Positions 16,127 through 27,367 of a stretch of DNA of 64,000 nt are shown piece by piece. A program made the translations under genes and the position numbers. The DNA is taken from NCBI GenBank assembly GCA_020073565.1, contig JAIQEY010000013.1, forward strand, positions 1-64,000, written 5' to 3'. Within the stretch, counting starts at the first letter, position 1. Every line of letters begins with the position of its first letter. The DNA is from Terriglobia bacterium. Lineage in GTDB: Bacteria > Acidobacteriota > Terriglobia > Terriglobales > Acidobacteriaceae. The notes under the pieces were generated by a model. It made no database searches. It saw only the letters and a program-made list of their open reading frames with translations, and was not told the origin of the DNA.

Positions 16127-17326
16127 ATGCAAAAACTCACAGCCGACTCTTCCGTTCCGGCTGAGTTGTCCGTCAAAGTTTCCCCCAAGGGCTCTGCGCG
16201 GCTGAAGGCCGGACATCCGTGGGTGTACCGTTCTGATGTGACCGCTGATGGTGTGCCACCAGGAGCGCCAGTCCGAGTTACCGACTTGCGCGGCAAGTTC
16301 CTGGGGACCGCGCTCTACAGCAATTCGTCCCAAATCGCCATCCGCATGATCGATAGTGGGCCCGTGGCGGATCTGCCCGCGCTCATCGCGGACCGCATTC
16401 GGGCAGCGATCGCCTACCGCAAGATATTCGTCACCGATACGGATGCCTACCGGGTCGTGTTCAGCGAAGGCGATTTCCTGCCTGGGCTGATCGTCGATCG
16501 CTACAACGACGTGCTCAGCGTGCAGATTCTCACCCAAGCCATGGATGCCGAACCGGTGCGCGGAGCCGTCGTCGAGACGCTGGTGGAACAACTCCAACCG
16601 GCTGGGATTCATGAGCGTGTCGAGGCCCGCATTCGGGAACTGGAACACTTGCCAGCCCGGGCGTCGGGCCTGATGTGGGGGCAGAAGAGTTCGACCGTGG
16701 TTGCCATGAACGGCGTGCGATTTCTCCATGACGGGAAGGAAGGCCAGAAGACGGGAGCGTTCCTCGATCAGCGCGAGAACTACGCCGCCGCCGCGCAGTA
16801 CGCGCACGGCGAGGCGCTTGACGTCTTTTGCTATCAGGGAGGTTTCGCACTGCACATGGCGCCGAAATGTTCGAGTGTGACCGGGGTGGACAGTTCCCGT
16901 CCGGCGCTCGAAATGGCCGACAAGAACGCCGCCTTGAATGGTCGCGAACTGGAGTGGATCGAAGCGAACGCTTTTGACTTGCTGAAGGACTACGCATCTT
17001 CGGGCCGGCAATACGACACCATCGTTCTCGACCCGCCGGCGTTCGCCAAAACCAAGCGCGATCTGGAAAAGGCTATGCGCGGCTACAAGGAACTCAACCT
17101 GCGCGCCCTGAAGATGCTGCGGCCGGGCGGGATTCTGGTCACCTGCTCGTGCTCGTTCCACGTGGGCGCGCCGGACTTTCTGGACGTGGTGGCCGACGCC
17201 GCGTGCGATGCCCACAAGTCTGTGCGGGTGCTGGAGCACCGAGGTCAGGCGAAGGATCATCCAATCGTGCTCAATGTGCCCGAGACGAGCTACTTGAAGT
17301 GCTTAATTGCCACTCTAACTGAATGA
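16127..17326 (+). CDS. RlmI-like 23S rRNA (cytosine-C5) methyltransferase
   Basis: A 399-residue SAM-dependent RNA methyltransferase of the RlmI family. The N-terminal PUA domain covers LSVKVSPKGSARLKAGHPWVY to about residue 90, followed by the EEHEE-like linker. The methyltransferase core has DVFCYQGGFALHMA (SAM loop), VTGVDSSRPALEMA, TIVLDPPAFAKTK (motif IV) and GILVTCSCSFHV with the conserved catalytic cysteine. RlmI makes m5C1962 in E. coli 23S rRNA; the same target is likely but not shown. The next gene, hsp20, has its own promoter. Confidence 0.9.
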   Translation: MQKLTADSSVPAELSVKVSPKGSARLKAGHPWVYRSDVTADGVPPGAPVRVTDLRGKFLGTALYSNSSQIAIRMIDSGPVADLPALIADRIRAAIAYRKIFVTDTDAYRVVFSEGDFLPGLIVDRYNDVLSVQILTQAMDAEPVRGAVVETLVEQLQPAGIHERVEARIRELEHLPARASGLMWGQKSSTVVAMNGVRFLHDGKEGQKTGAFLDQRENYAAAAQYAHGEALDVFCYQGGFALHMAPKCSSVTGVDSSRPALEMADKNAALNGRELEWIEANAFDLLKDYASSGRQYDTIVLDPPAFAKTKRDLEKAMRGYKELNLRALKMLRPGGILVTCSCSFHVGAPDFLDVVADAACDAHKSVRVLEHRGQAKDHPIVLNVPETSYLKCLIATLTE

Positions 17327-17346
17327 AAATATGGGATTCTAAATAC

Positions 17347-17375
17347 TTGACAATATTACACTCATATTTTATGCT
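17347..17375 (+). promoter_or_regulatory. hsp20 promoter
   Basis: TTGACA (17347-17352), a 17-base spacer and TATGCT (17370-17375) form a near-consensus sigma-70 promoter. The start would be at about 17382, giving a leader of about 60 bases. Confidence 0.65.
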
Positions 17376-17393
17376 TGTCTACAGCTAATGAAA

Positions 17394-17412
17394 GAGAGCC
17401 ATTCGGGCTCTC
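17394..17412 (+). promoter_or_regulatory. Leader hairpin of hsp20
   Basis: A 7-bp stem GAGAGCC/GGCTCTC with loop ATTCG lies in the predicted hsp20 leader, 15 bases before the AGGAGG ribosome site (17428-17433). It does not cover the ribosome site, so it is not an obvious RNA thermometer of the ROSE type; mRNA stabilisation is another option. Confidence 0.4.
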
Positions 17413-17442
17413 ACTGAATTTCCAAGTAGGAGGATTTTAGTT

Positions 17443-17934
17443 ATGACTTTGCTTACCCGTTGGGATCCTTTCCGTGAGTTCGTCACCCTGCAGGGCCGGA
17501 TGAACCGTCTGGTCCGGGATTCGTTTGGAAACGAAGGCCGGGAAGAGGCCCTGACCACCACCGCGTTCGCACCGCCGGTCGATGTGTACGAAGACGAGCA
17601 CAACGTGACCTTGAAGATCGAAGTGCCCGGAATCGAAGAGAAGGACATCGATGTCCGGATCGAAAACAACACGCTGACCGTGCACGGCGAGCGCAAGTTC
17701 GAGAAGGAAGAGAAAGAAGAGAACTATCGCCGCGTGGAGCGTCAGTACGGCAGCTTCACCCGCACCTTCACCCTGCCCAACACGGTCGACCAGGAGAGCG
17801 TCGAGGCTGACTATGACAAGGGCGTGCTGAAGGTCAAGCTGGCCAAGAAAGCCGAAGCCAAGCCGAAACAGATCAAGGTCAACGTCGGCAGCCAGAAGAC
17901 GATCGAGAGCAAGGGGCCGAGCAAGGCCGCGTAA
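17443..17934 (+). CDS. Small heat-shock protein, Hsp20/alpha-crystallin family
   Basis: A 163-residue ATP-independent holdase chaperone that keeps unfolding proteins soluble. The N-terminus (LTRWDPFREFVTLQGRMNRL) is typical of class A bacterial sHsps. The alpha-crystallin domain starts at PPVDVYEDEHNVTLKIEVPG, and ends with the conserved A-x-x-x-n-GVL motif, seen as ADYDKGVLKVKLAK. A Lys-rich tail follows; a clear I-x-I motif is not seen (IKVNV may serve). AGGAGG lies nine bases upstream. Near clpB, which would disaggregate sHsp-bound clients. Confidence 0.95.
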   Translation: MTLLTRWDPFREFVTLQGRMNRLVRDSFGNEGREEALTTTAFAPPVDVYEDEHNVTLKIEVPGIEEKDIDVRIENNTLTVHGERKFEKEEKEENYRRVERQYGSFTRTFTLPNTVDQESVEADYDKGVLKVKLAKKAEAKPKQIKVNVGSQKTIESKGPSKAA

Positions 17935-17971
17935 GACAGTGGCCGGTAGCCAGTAGTCAGTACTCAGTTTG

Positions 17972-18007
17972 GGGAGGCGGCTTAGTTCGGCGCCTCCCGT
18001 TTCTTTT
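17972..18007 (+). terminator. Intrinsic terminator after hsp20
   Basis: An 8-bp stem GGGAGGCG/CGCCTCCC (17972-17998) is followed by GTTTCTTTTA. It lies 38 bases after the hsp20 stop, just past a CAGTAGTCAGTACTCAG short-repeat stretch. Confidence 0.75.
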
Positions 18008-18025
18008 ATGGGAAGATTAAAGTGA

Positions 18026-18736
18026 ATGCGTATGTTGAAGCCCCTCGAGTTTGCCGATCAACTTAGAAAGCAATGGGGGACTATCGTTACTTCCGGAGCA
18101 TTTATCGGAGGTCTCGGAATATGGCAAGGTCTCGGGCATCCAGTCGCACACGGATTTTACTGGGGGGTCGCTCTTGTCGGCTTCGTAACGGCCTCTTATC
18201 GAGCATGGCTTAGAGAAAGCGAGCGACTCGAAGCAGAAAAACTAGAGAGTGCGAGACTGCGTTCTGTCCCGCGAAGAGACTGGGCCGGGGATTGGAAAGA
18301 GCTAGCGGATCGCTTCAAACCCTACGTGGGATCAGGTATCCGAGCAGACTGGCAACACTCATCTTTCAACGGAACGGATATATGGAGAATCTGTGGCGGC
18401 ACAAACGAGGTCGAAAAGAATTGCAGAGCTCTATGCAAACTGGGTGCGGCTTTGCTGTCGGCCTGCCCAGGGGTCGGTCAGGGCCTGCCTGAAACAGTGC
18501 GCTCTGAAAAGGACGAACTTAACAAGTGGTTGTATTTTCTGAAAGAAACAGAAAGCCTAACGGGCACCAATTATGGTTTTGAGGTTGCGCAAGATGGCAA
18601 GGAGTTCCTAATGACGTTTGGCTCAATTTCGGATCTTGCAGGCGTGTCTGCGAGGGCCTGCATCGAATGTGCTACGCACGCATTCGCCAATCTGGGCCCG
18701 AATAGCGGGCCAGATAATGCGACGGGAAGGAAATAA
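18026..18736 (+). CDS. Hypothetical protein with N-terminal membrane segments
   Basis: A 236-residue protein of unknown function. Two hydrophobic stretches near the N-terminus (about residues 20-33, [14 protein letters not shown], and 42-56, [15 protein letters not shown]) are followed by a charged linker and a soluble domain with four cysteines ([18 protein letters not shown] and [10 protein letters not shown]). Codon use is clearly less GC-biased than in hsp20 and clpB on either side, which hints at acquisition. The stop is two bases before the clpB ATG, and clpB's ribosome site lies inside its last codons, so the two are likely co-translated. No strong ribosome site; an ATG at 18032 is an alternative. 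Confidence 0.65.
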   Translation: MRMLKPLEFADQLRKQWGTIVTSGAFIGGLGIWQGLGHPVAHGFYWGVALVGFVTASYRAWLRESERLEAEKLESARLRSVPRRDWAGDWKELADRFKPYVGSGIRADWQHSSFNGTDIWRICGGTNEVEKNCRALCKLGAALLSACPGVGQGLPETVRSEKDELNKWLYFLKETESLTGTNYGFEVAQDGKEFLMTFGSISDLAGVSARACIECATHAFANLGPNSGPDNATGRK

Positions 18737-18738
18737 GT

Positions 18739-21405
<2,667 letters not shown>

Positions 21406-21526
21406 GCCTCTGGCAGTCCATCAGAAGATTTTTCCTACTCAAACTTGCCTCCAACCGCGTCGCTGTGTCACTAATTGACCTGACGGCCCAGCGAAACTCA
21501 AGGGGTCGTCCAGGGGGCTAGCGAAA

Positions 21527-21961
21527 ATGTCCGAAGATCGGTGGACGAACTGGCGCTATTTGATCGATACACTAAATGAAGTACTTGCCCAGGAATATCC
21601 CGGTTTGGAGCAATCTGACCCAGTGGAGTTCACGGAGGGTCTCCTTGCCATAAGGCTGACGATTCAACTGCGCCACGATAGGGAGAAACGGGACTCGCCT
21701 CCCGAAATCTTCATCTTCGTCACCGCCGAGGAGTTGCGCGCTGTCCGTCCCACACCGGGCGGGGTAGAGAATTTGCTGAGGGCGAAGATCAGGGAGCATT
21801 CTTTCGAGGAGGGTGGCCACCCCGGAAATATCATTCGCACAACCGTGGTCAGGGACGATGACGGCGTTTGGCATGCTCTGTGTATTGATGACTCAAGATG
21901 GCGATTCCATGAGGAACATTCATTGTGGATTGAGGATAAACCAGAGGTCGCAGCGGCGTAG
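21527..21961 (+). CDS. Hypothetical protein
   Basis: A 144-residue soluble, acidic protein without signal peptide or membrane segment. It starts MSEDRWTNWRYLIDTL and has a mixed alpha/beta character, with IRLTIQLRH and EIFIFVTAEEL strands. No known motif recognised. An ORF of this length with ordinary codon use and plus-strand orientation like its neighbours is likely real. There is no strong ribosome site before the ATG (GGGGGCTAGCGAAA), so the start is uncertain. It stands apart from clpB by 121 bases. Confidence 0.55.
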   Translation: MSEDRWTNWRYLIDTLNEVLAQEYPGLEQSDPVEFTEGLLAIRLTIQLRHDREKRDSPPEIFIFVTAEELRAVRPTPGGVENLLRAKIREHSFEEGGHPGNIIRTTVVRDDDGVWHALCIDDSRWRFHEEHSLWIEDKPEVAAA

Positions 21962-22093
21962 ATTGTAACTTAGGCCGCTGAGTGAGGTGGCGCCTGTCGC
22001 CTACTACAATTTTCTGCCGGCTTTGCTTGGTCATGCGAAGCGATGACTCCACGAAACGTGCAAAGGTATGGCAGAGCCACAGGATTTCAAAGG

Positions 22094-22116
22094 CCCGGAC
22101 TGCCTTCCGGGTTTTT
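22094..22116 (+). terminator. Intrinsic terminator
   Basis: CCCGGA (22094-22099) and TCCGGG (22106-22111) around a 6-base loop, followed by TTTTT. It lies 130 bases after the hypothetical gene ending at 21961; the stretch between has no ORF and could be its 3' end or a small RNA. Confidence 0.6.
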
Positions 22117-22156
22117 CTGTTTATGATTAAATCGTGTCTGTCAAGCGGAGGACACA

Positions 22157-22378
22157 ATGAAGATTTGGATAGCTGCATTGAGCGGGCTTCTGCTAGGTGT
22201 TCTGAGTGCTTCCCCGTTTTATCCCCCGTCGCAGGTACATGCAAACGGCAATCTGCGGCTTCACGTCAACGAAGTACCGAAAGGGAATTACTTCGACGTG
22301 CAAGGGTCTCAGGTGGTGGGATTCTCTTGCATCTCTATCCCCGGCCAGTCGCGTTGTTTCGTCGCCACCGTGGAGTAA
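22157..22378 (+). CDS. Small secreted hypothetical protein
   Basis: A 73-residue product with an N-terminal signal sequence (MKIWIAALSGLLLGVLSASP) and a mature part of ~45-50 residues containing two cysteines (FSCISIPGQSRCFVA), which could form a disulfide. A strong GGAGG lies seven bases before the ATG. No family recognised. It sits between a terminator and the PilT-like gene, so it is probably a single-gene unit. Confidence 0.6.
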   Translation: MKIWIAALSGLLLGVLSASPFYPPSQVHANGNLRLHVNEVPKGNYFDVQGSQVVGFSCISIPGQSRCFVATVE

Positions 22379-22475
22379 AGACAGGGCAGGTTTGAGTCCC
22401 AGCCTCTCCTGATGCAAGAGCCTCTCTGGGGTACGATCAGTAATATCGGCGACTCTGCCCGGAGCGAAGGCTGCA

Positions 22476-23540
22476 TTGCCTGAAAGCGAAAAGCTAAGAG
22501 ATTTCCTAGCGGAGTTGCTCCGTCGCGGGGGCAGCGACCTGCTGCTGGTGCACGGAACCGCGGCTGCGATCCGCATGGACGGAGAGGTGCAGAAGATCGG
22601 AGAGGTTCCGCTGGAGGGCTCGGAAATCGAGTCCCTGGTGCAGCCGATTCTGACGCCGGTGGCTGCTGCGCAGTATCGCGCCACGCAGATTGCTGATTCT
22701 TCGTATCGCATTGCCGGCCTCGGACGGTTCCGCATCAACCTGCATCGCGAGCGCGGGCATGCGGCGGCCACCATCCGCGCGCTGCCGGTGAAGGTGCCTT
22801 TGTTGGGCGAGCTGCGTCTTCCGGTGGAGATCGGCAATCTGGCCAGCCTTCGTCGCGGCCTGGTACTGATTGGAGGCGCTGCCGGCGCAGGCAAATCGAC
22901 CACCCTCGCGGCTCTGGTCAACGAGATTAACAAGCGCGATGCCCGCCACATTGTCACGATCGAGGATCCGGTCGAATACGAGCATCAGCACGTGCGCAGC
23001 GTGATCGAGCAAGTCGAGGTTGGTACCGACGCACCCGACTTTCCCACGGCTCTGCGGGCGGCGCTACGCCAGGCGCCGGACGTGCTGGTCGTGGGCGAGA
23101 TGCGCGATCCCGAGAGCATGGCCATTGCCGTGTCAGCGGCGGAAACCGGACATCTGGTGCTGTCAACTTTGCATACCACCGACGTGGCATCTTCCATCTC
23201 CCGGATTTCCGATTCGTTTTCCATGGAGCGCCAGAACACAATCCGGCAGGAACTGGCGATGGCGATCTCGGCTATCGTGACCCAGGTGCTGTTGCCAAGC
23301 CGCAAAGGCGGACGCGTTCCCGCCGTGGAGATGCTGATGATCGGATACGGCGCGCGGCAGCACATCCGGCGGAACGCGCTGCAACATCTGCACCAGGAAA
23401 TCACGATGACCAAGGGCAAGGGATCGATCACGTTCGAGGAGTCGCTGTCACGGCTCGTGAAAGACGGGCACCTGGAGCGTGAGGAAGCCATGGAATTTGC
23501 GGTGCACCCGGACGATCTGAAGAGCTTGCTGCGACTCTGA
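22476..23540 (+). CDS. PilT/PilU-like type IV pilus ATPase
   Basis: A 354-residue secretion/retraction ATPase. The N-terminal domain is PAS-like. The RecA core has Walker A GGAAGAGKST, the Asp box TIEDPVEYEH, Walker B VLVVGEMRDPES and the His box TGHLVLSTLHTTD. PilT proteins normally carry AIRNLIRE near the C-terminus; here the corresponding part is ARQHIRRNALQ, so this is a PilU-like or divergent PilT paralog. It powers pilus retraction or assists it at the inner membrane. The start is TTG, with AAGG five bases upstream; no in-frame ATG fits. Confidence 0.88.
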   Translation: MPESEKLRDFLAELLRRGGSDLLLVHGTAAAIRMDGEVQKIGEVPLEGSEIESLVQPILTPVAAAQYRATQIADSSYRIAGLGRFRINLHRERGHAAATIRALPVKVPLLGELRLPVEIGNLASLRRGLVLIGGAAGAGKSTTLAALVNEINKRDARHIVTIEDPVEYEHQHVRSVIEQVEVGTDAPDFPTALRAALRQAPDVLVVGEMRDPESMAIAVSAAETGHLVLSTLHTTDVASSISRISDSFSMERQNTIRQELAMAISAIVTQVLLPSRKGGRVPAVEMLMIGYGARQHIRRNALQHLHQEITMTKGKGSITFEESLSRLVKDGHLEREEAMEFAVHPDDLKSLLRL

Positions 23541-23546
23541 CCCTCG

Positions 23547-23966
23547 TCACCGGCGAAATTCGTCGGCGATGTGGGCCTGAGACAGGTACCAAGCCACCAT
23601 CACGCGCACAATAATCCCCAGCCCGCCCCATGCCAGCGCCTTCGTTTGCACCATAACCGCCGCGGCCGAAACCGGTGGCACCAGCATTACGACTCCAGCG
23701 ATCGCAATCAGAATGGCGGCATGGCGCGCGAGGTTATTGCGCTTCACCAGGCCCCACGCGATTGCGCATCCGACGGCGGCCATCAGCAAAAAAATGTACG
23801 GGCCGGAGAGTTCCAGACCGAAGAGCAGCGGGGCTCCTACTGACATTCCAAGCAGCCCGGGACGCACGAGCATCAGCAGACCCCCCAGGCCGAGATACGC
23901 GCCGCACAGCGCAAACAGCGTGGCGATGGCGCGGAGGCCTGAGGGGAGCGGGTTGGGCGCTTGCAT
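23547..23966 (-). CDS. Small integral membrane protein, unknown function
   Basis: A 139-residue protein, almost wholly hydrophobic, with four predicted transmembrane helices: [58 protein letters not shown] and a last [16 protein letters not shown] short basic loop (KRNNLARH) suits the cytoplasmic side. No recognised family. Convergent with the PilT-like gene, with only six bases between the stops. Confidence 0.65.
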   Translation of the reverse strand: MQAPNPLPSGLRAIATLFALCGAYLGLGGLLMLVRPGLLGMSVGAPLLFGLELSGPYIFLLMAAVGCAIAWGLVKRNNLARHAAILIAIAGVVMLVPPVSAAAVMVQTKALAWGGLGIIVRVMVAWYLSQAHIADEFRR

Positions 23967-24021
23967 AGAGCCATCCTCGGTTGTTAATGTACCCGATCAA
24001 CTTTCTCGCGTGGGGGATGGA

Positions 24022-25317
24022 ATGAGAGTCAATCGCTGGGCGACGTCGTTTGCCCTTGTGCTTTTTTCAGTCAGCATGGCGGCGGCGCAGTCGACCGGGG
24101 CCGCGAAGACGGTTGTGATCCACGCCGGGCGGTTGCTGGACGTGAAGTCCGGAAAGACACTGACCGGGCAAACGATCGTCATTCAGGGTGACAAGATCGC
24201 GAGCATCGGCGGCGATGCACAAGTTCCTGCCGGAGCAAGTGTGATCGAGCTTCCCAACGCTACGCTGCTGCCGGGTCTGATTGACGCCCACACGCACGTC
24301 ACCTTCAATCCGAATTTTGGGTACTCGTGGCTGGCCATCTCCACGCCGCGCGAGGCTCTGATCGGCGCCAAGAACGCCCGGTTGACACTGGAGGCCGGTT
24401 TCACGACCATTCGCAACGTCGGCGCGAAAGGCTATGCCGATGTTGCATTGCGCGACGCAATCAACGCGGGCGATGTGCCGGGTCCGCGCATGCTGGTCAG
24501 CGGGCCGGCTCTGAGCATCACCGGGGGCCACTGCGACAACAACCTGCTGCCGTTTGACTATCACGCCACCGGCGACGGCGTGGCCGATGGCGTCGAGGCC
24601 GTGCAGCACAAGACGCGCGAGATCATCAAGTACGGAGCCGATCTGATCAAGATTTGCGCCACTGGCGGCGTGCTTTCCAAGGGAGACAACCCACAGCACT
24701 CGCAGTACACAATTGACGAGATGAAGGCGATCGTGGCCGATGCACACCGCCTGGGGCGGAAGGTTGCCGCGCACGCCCATGGAGCCGAGGGAATCCGCTG
24801 GGCTTCGATGGCGGGCGTGGATTCGATTGAGCACGGGTCGTATATCGACGATGCGGCGATTGCCGAGATGAAGAAGAACGGCACGTATCTGGTACCGACG
24901 CTGTATCTGGGCGACTGGTTCATGGAGAACGCCGAGAAGATCAACACGCCACCCGATTTGATCGCCAAAGCAAAAGACGTCATGCCCGCTGCTCGGAAGA
25001 ATGTCGCGCGCGCGTTTGCCGCGGGAGTGAAAGTTGGATTCGGCACCGATGCCGCGGTGTATCCACATGGGCTAAACGCGCATGAGTTCGCAGTCATGGT
25101 GAAACTGGGGTTGACGCCGCTGCAGGCGATTCAGTCGGCCACCATCAATGATGCCGATCTCTTGGGATGGTCGGACAAAGTTGGGACGATTGAGCCGGGG
25201 AAGCTTGCCGACATCATTGCGGTGGATGGCGATCCGCTGGCGGACGTGAGTACGCTTGAACGAGTAAAGTTTGTGATGAAGGGCGGCGAGGTAGTGAAGA
25301 ATCAGTACGGGAAATAG
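24022..25317 (+). CDS. Exported amidohydrolase (prolidase/imidazolonepropionase-like)
   Basis: A 431-residue metal-dependent hydrolase with a signal peptide ([15 protein letters not shown]), so probably periplasmic. Motifs: the first metal pair DAHTHVTF, the likely carboxylated lysine in LIKICATGG, then KVAAHAHG and SIEHGSYID histidines, and the final metal Asp in [12 protein letters not shown]-terminal composite domain ends with [19 protein letters not shown], typical of this family. Members hydrolyse Xaa-Pro dipeptides, cyclic amides or organophosphates; the true substrate is unknown. The ATG at 24022 is preferred over longer frames because of GGGGGA upstream and the signal peptide. Confidence 0.88.
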   Translation: MRVNRWATSFALVLFSVSMAAAQSTGAAKTVVIHAGRLLDVKSGKTLTGQTIVIQGDKIASIGGDAQVPAGASVIELPNATLLPGLIDAHTHVTFNPNFGYSWLAISTPREALIGAKNARLTLEAGFTTIRNVGAKGYADVALRDAINAGDVPGPRMLVSGPALSITGGHCDNNLLPFDYHATGDGVADGVEAVQHKTREIIKYGADLIKICATGGVLSKGDNPQHSQYTIDEMKAIVADAHRLGRKVAAHAHGAEGIRWASMAGVDSIEHGSYIDDAAIAEMKKNGTYLVPTLYLGDWFMENAEKINTPPDLIAKAKDVMPAARKNVARAFAAGVKVGFGTDAAVYPHGLNAHEFAVMVKLGLTPLQAIQSATINDADLLGWSDKVGTIEPGKLADIIAVDGDPLADVSTLERVKFVMKGGEVVKNQYGK

Positions 25318-25322
25318 GGCTT

Positions 25323-25399
25323 TCCTTCGTGAACCTTTGTGTCCTTGGTGGTTAAAAGAGAAAACCTCGACCACCAAGGGCACGAAGGAACACGAAGGA
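25323..25399. repeat. Inverted repeat of the CACGAAGGA/CCACCAAGG type
   Basis: Arms at 25323-25352 and 25370-25399 pair at about 26 of 30 positions. It lies between the amidohydrolase stop and the tgt start, and reads as a variant of the element at 6482-6569. The open frame of tgt runs back through it, but the real start is downstream. Confidence 0.7.
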
Positions 25400-25449
25400 T
25401 TCGTCAGGTCGAGGATTTCTCTTCGGTTGTCCAGTTAGAATCTTTCGTG

Positions 25450-26697
25450 GTGTCCATCCAATTCCAAATTGAAGCGACGAGCGGTCCCGGCCGCGTCAGC
25501 ACATTGATCACTCCTCACGGAAAGATTGAGACTCCCGTGTTCATGCCCGTGGGAACGCTGGCGTCGGTCAAGGGCGTGCCGCAGGATGTGCTCGAGGAGC
25601 TGGGCGTCCAAATCCTGCTGGGCAATACCTACCATCTCTACCTGCGGCCGGGCGTCGAGACGGTGCGGCAGATGGGCGGACTGCATGGGTTCATGTCGTG
25701 GGAGCGATCGATTCTCACCGACTCGGGCGGGTTCCAGGTTTTCAGCCTCAACGATCTGCGCAAGGTCAGCGAAGAGGGCGTGACGTTCCGCTCGCATCGG
25801 GACGGGTCGTCGCACTTCTTCAGCCCGGAGAGCGCGATGGCGGCACAGATCGGCCTCGGCGCCGACATCATCATGGCGTTTGATGAGTGCACCGAATTCC
25901 CCGCGGACCGGGAACGCGTGAGGACTTCGATGGAACTGACGCTGCGCTGGGCCGCGCGCAGCAAGAAGTATTTTGAGGAGCACAAGGGCGAGGTGCCTTG
26001 GAGCAGCCGTCCGCCATCAGCCGTCAGCCGTCAGGAGAAGCAGGTCCTTCGCTCCTCCACCCCAGCAAGCAAAAGCGGCTTGCTGGGGACCCCGGTCGCT
26101 CAGGATGACAATTCTGTGAAGTCGGACGCGACCCAATCGCTGTTTGGGATTGTTCAGGGCGGCATGGATCGGGAGTTTCGGCGCGAGTCTGCGCTGAAGA
26201 CGGTTGAGATCGGCTTTGCTGGCTATGCCATCGGAGGGCTCAGCGTGGGCGAGCCGCGGGAACTCACTCGCGAGATTGTCGAATCCACTCTGGAGCACCT
26301 TCCTCAGGACAAGCCGCGCTACCTGATGGGAGTCGGGACTCCGGAGGAGATCGCCCTCTACGCTCGGATGGGGGTGGACATGATGGATTGTGTGCTGCCC
26401 ACGCGGGCGGCGCGGCATGGGCTGCTGTTCACGTCGGAAGGCAGGATTTCGATCAAGCAGGCGCGCTATGCGCAGGATGGAGGTCCGCTCGACCCGGCCT
26501 GTGGCTGTCGGGTCTGCCGGCGCTATTCGCGGGCCTATTTGCGGCACCTATATGCTGCCAACGAGCTGCTCGCCCAGGTCCTGAATACCGTCCACAACCT
26601 GAGCTTCTACCTTGACACCATGCGGGCCGTCCGGCATTCTATTCTGCTTGGGGATAGGGCGCATTTTCTGTCTGAGCCCTCTCGACGAATACCGTAG
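25450..26697 (+). CDS. tgt: Queuine tRNA-ribosyltransferase (tRNA-guanine transglycosylase)
   Basis: A 415-residue enzyme that swaps G34 in tRNAs with GUN anticodons for preQ1. Seen: TPVFMPVGT at the start, the substrate loop with catalytic Asp in LTDSGGFQVFSL, FGIVQGG, YAIGGLSVGEP, MDCVLPTRAARHG and the zinc site CGCRVCRRYSRAYLRHL. The GTG at 25450 is the start that gives the usual N-terminus; the frame is open upstream only through a repeat. About 40 extra residues (~187-227, DNA 26012-26130) interrupt the normally short link between KGEVPW and QSLFGIVQGG. They are encoded by a repeat element, in frame. yajC-secD-secF follow, the usual order for tgt. Confidence 0.96.
   Translation: MSIQFQIEATSGPGRVSTLITPHGKIETPVFMPVGTLASVKGVPQDVLEELGVQILLGNTYHLYLRPGVETVRQMGGLHGFMSWERSILTDSGGFQVFSLNDLRKVSEEGVTFRSHRDGSSHFFSPESAMAAQIGLGADIIMAFDECTEFPADRERVRTSMELTLRWAARSKKYFEEHKGEVPWSSRPPSAVSRQEKQVLRSSTPASKSGLLGTPVAQDDNSVKSDATQSLFGIVQGGMDREFRRESALKTVEIGFAGYAIGGLSVGEPRELTREIVESTLEHLPQDKPRYLMGVGTPEEIALYARMGVDMMDCVLPTRAARHGLLFTSEGRISIKQARYAQDGGPLDPACGCRVCRRYSRAYLRHLYAANELLAQVLNTVHNLSFYLDTMRAVRHSILLGDRAHFLSEPSRRIP
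26012..26110. repeat. In-frame repeat element within tgt
   Basis: First a short tandem stretch (CCGTCAGCCGTCAG), then at 26040-26110 an element that on the minus strand reads TGTCATCCTGAGCGA, a perfect 11-bp hairpin CCCCAGCAAGC/GCTTGCTGGGG (26060-26070 and 26078-26088), and GGAGCGAAGGACCTGC. The element at 55443-55502 has the same layout (TGTCACCCTGAACGG, hairpin, GGAGTCGAAGGGCC). Confidence 0.75.
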
Positions 26698-26882
26698 TTC
26701 GGTGTTCCAGGTTCAAGCCTGAAGCTGAAGGATATCCGGCCTAGGAAGAAGAGAAATCCCGCAGGGAAGCCGCGAAAGTAGCAAGAGCGTGCCGAGTTTT
26801 GCTCGGCCGGCCCATCGAGGGTGCTGCAAACAGCTACGGCTGGCAGCGGTTTTTCGGCGGTACTTTGTTCCAGAGGATCGAC

Positions 26883-27233
26883 TTGGCGGCACAGATAATT
26901 TTGATGGGCGAGGGTGGCGGATTGGCGCTGTGGTTGCAGAGTCCGCAAGGCGGTGGTTTGCCGTTCGTTGGCATGATGGTGATCATGGTCGCCGTCTTCT
27001 ATTTTCTACTGATTCTCCCCAACCAGCGCCGCCAGAAAAAGTGGCAGGCTGTGTTAGGACAGTTGAAGACAGGCGACAAGGTCACGACCAGCGGGGGCCT
27101 GCGCGGGACGATTGTTGGTTTGAAGGATGACGCCGTCACCTTGCGCGTGCCGCCGGACAATTTGAAGCTCGAAGTCAGCCGAGGATCGGTGGTACACGTG
27201 AACACGGCAGAGGAAGGGAAGAGTAGTTCCTAG
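26883..27233 (+). CDS. yajC: Preprotein translocase subunit YajC
   Basis: A 116-residue membrane protein, accessory to SecDF in protein export. One transmembrane helix (PFVGMMVIMVAVFYFLLIL) is followed by the family's basic PNQRRQKKWQ motif and a small soluble domain with LKTGDKVTTSGGLRGTIVGL. The TTG at 26883 is preferred since AGAGGA lies five bases upstream; the ATG at 26904 has no ribosome site. It lies between tgt and secD, the standard order. The gap to secD is filled by a repeat. Confidence 0.93.
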   Translation: MAAQIILMGEGGGLALWLQSPQGGGLPFVGMMVIMVAVFYFLLILPNQRRQKKWQAVLGQLKTGDKVTTSGGLRGTIVGLKDDAVTLRVPPDNLKLEVSRGSVVHVNTAEEGKSSS

Positions 27234-27238
27234 TTGCT

Positions 27239-27337
27239 GGCTTCGGGCTCCGAGCCACGAGCCACGAGCCACGAGCTTCGAGCTTCGAGCGATCCGAGAA
27301 GAGATTGTTCGAAGCTCGCGGCTCGAAGCCCGAAGCC
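27239..27337. repeat. Inverted repeat between yajC and secD
   Basis: Outer arms 27239-27256 (GGCTTCGGGCTCCGAGCC) and 27320-27337 (GGCTCGAAGCCCGAAGCC) pair at 17 of 18 positions. The inside holds tandem GAGCCAC and GAGCTTC units. It is related to the element inside dnaG (3697-3879). It lies 31 bases before the secD start, inside a co-transcribed operon. Confidence 0.8.
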
Positions 27338-27367
27338 AGACGACCGGCGGTAAGCGATTCTTTTGTC

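Noticed and set aside
17394..17412. Hairpin before hsp20 as an RNA thermometer
   Set aside because: It does not pair with the ribosome-binding site, so a ROSE-like thermometer is not supported.
22020..22093. Possible structured RNA upstream of the terminator at 22094
   Set aside because: No recognisable tRNA, riboswitch or 6S-type core could be drawn; kept only as a terminator.
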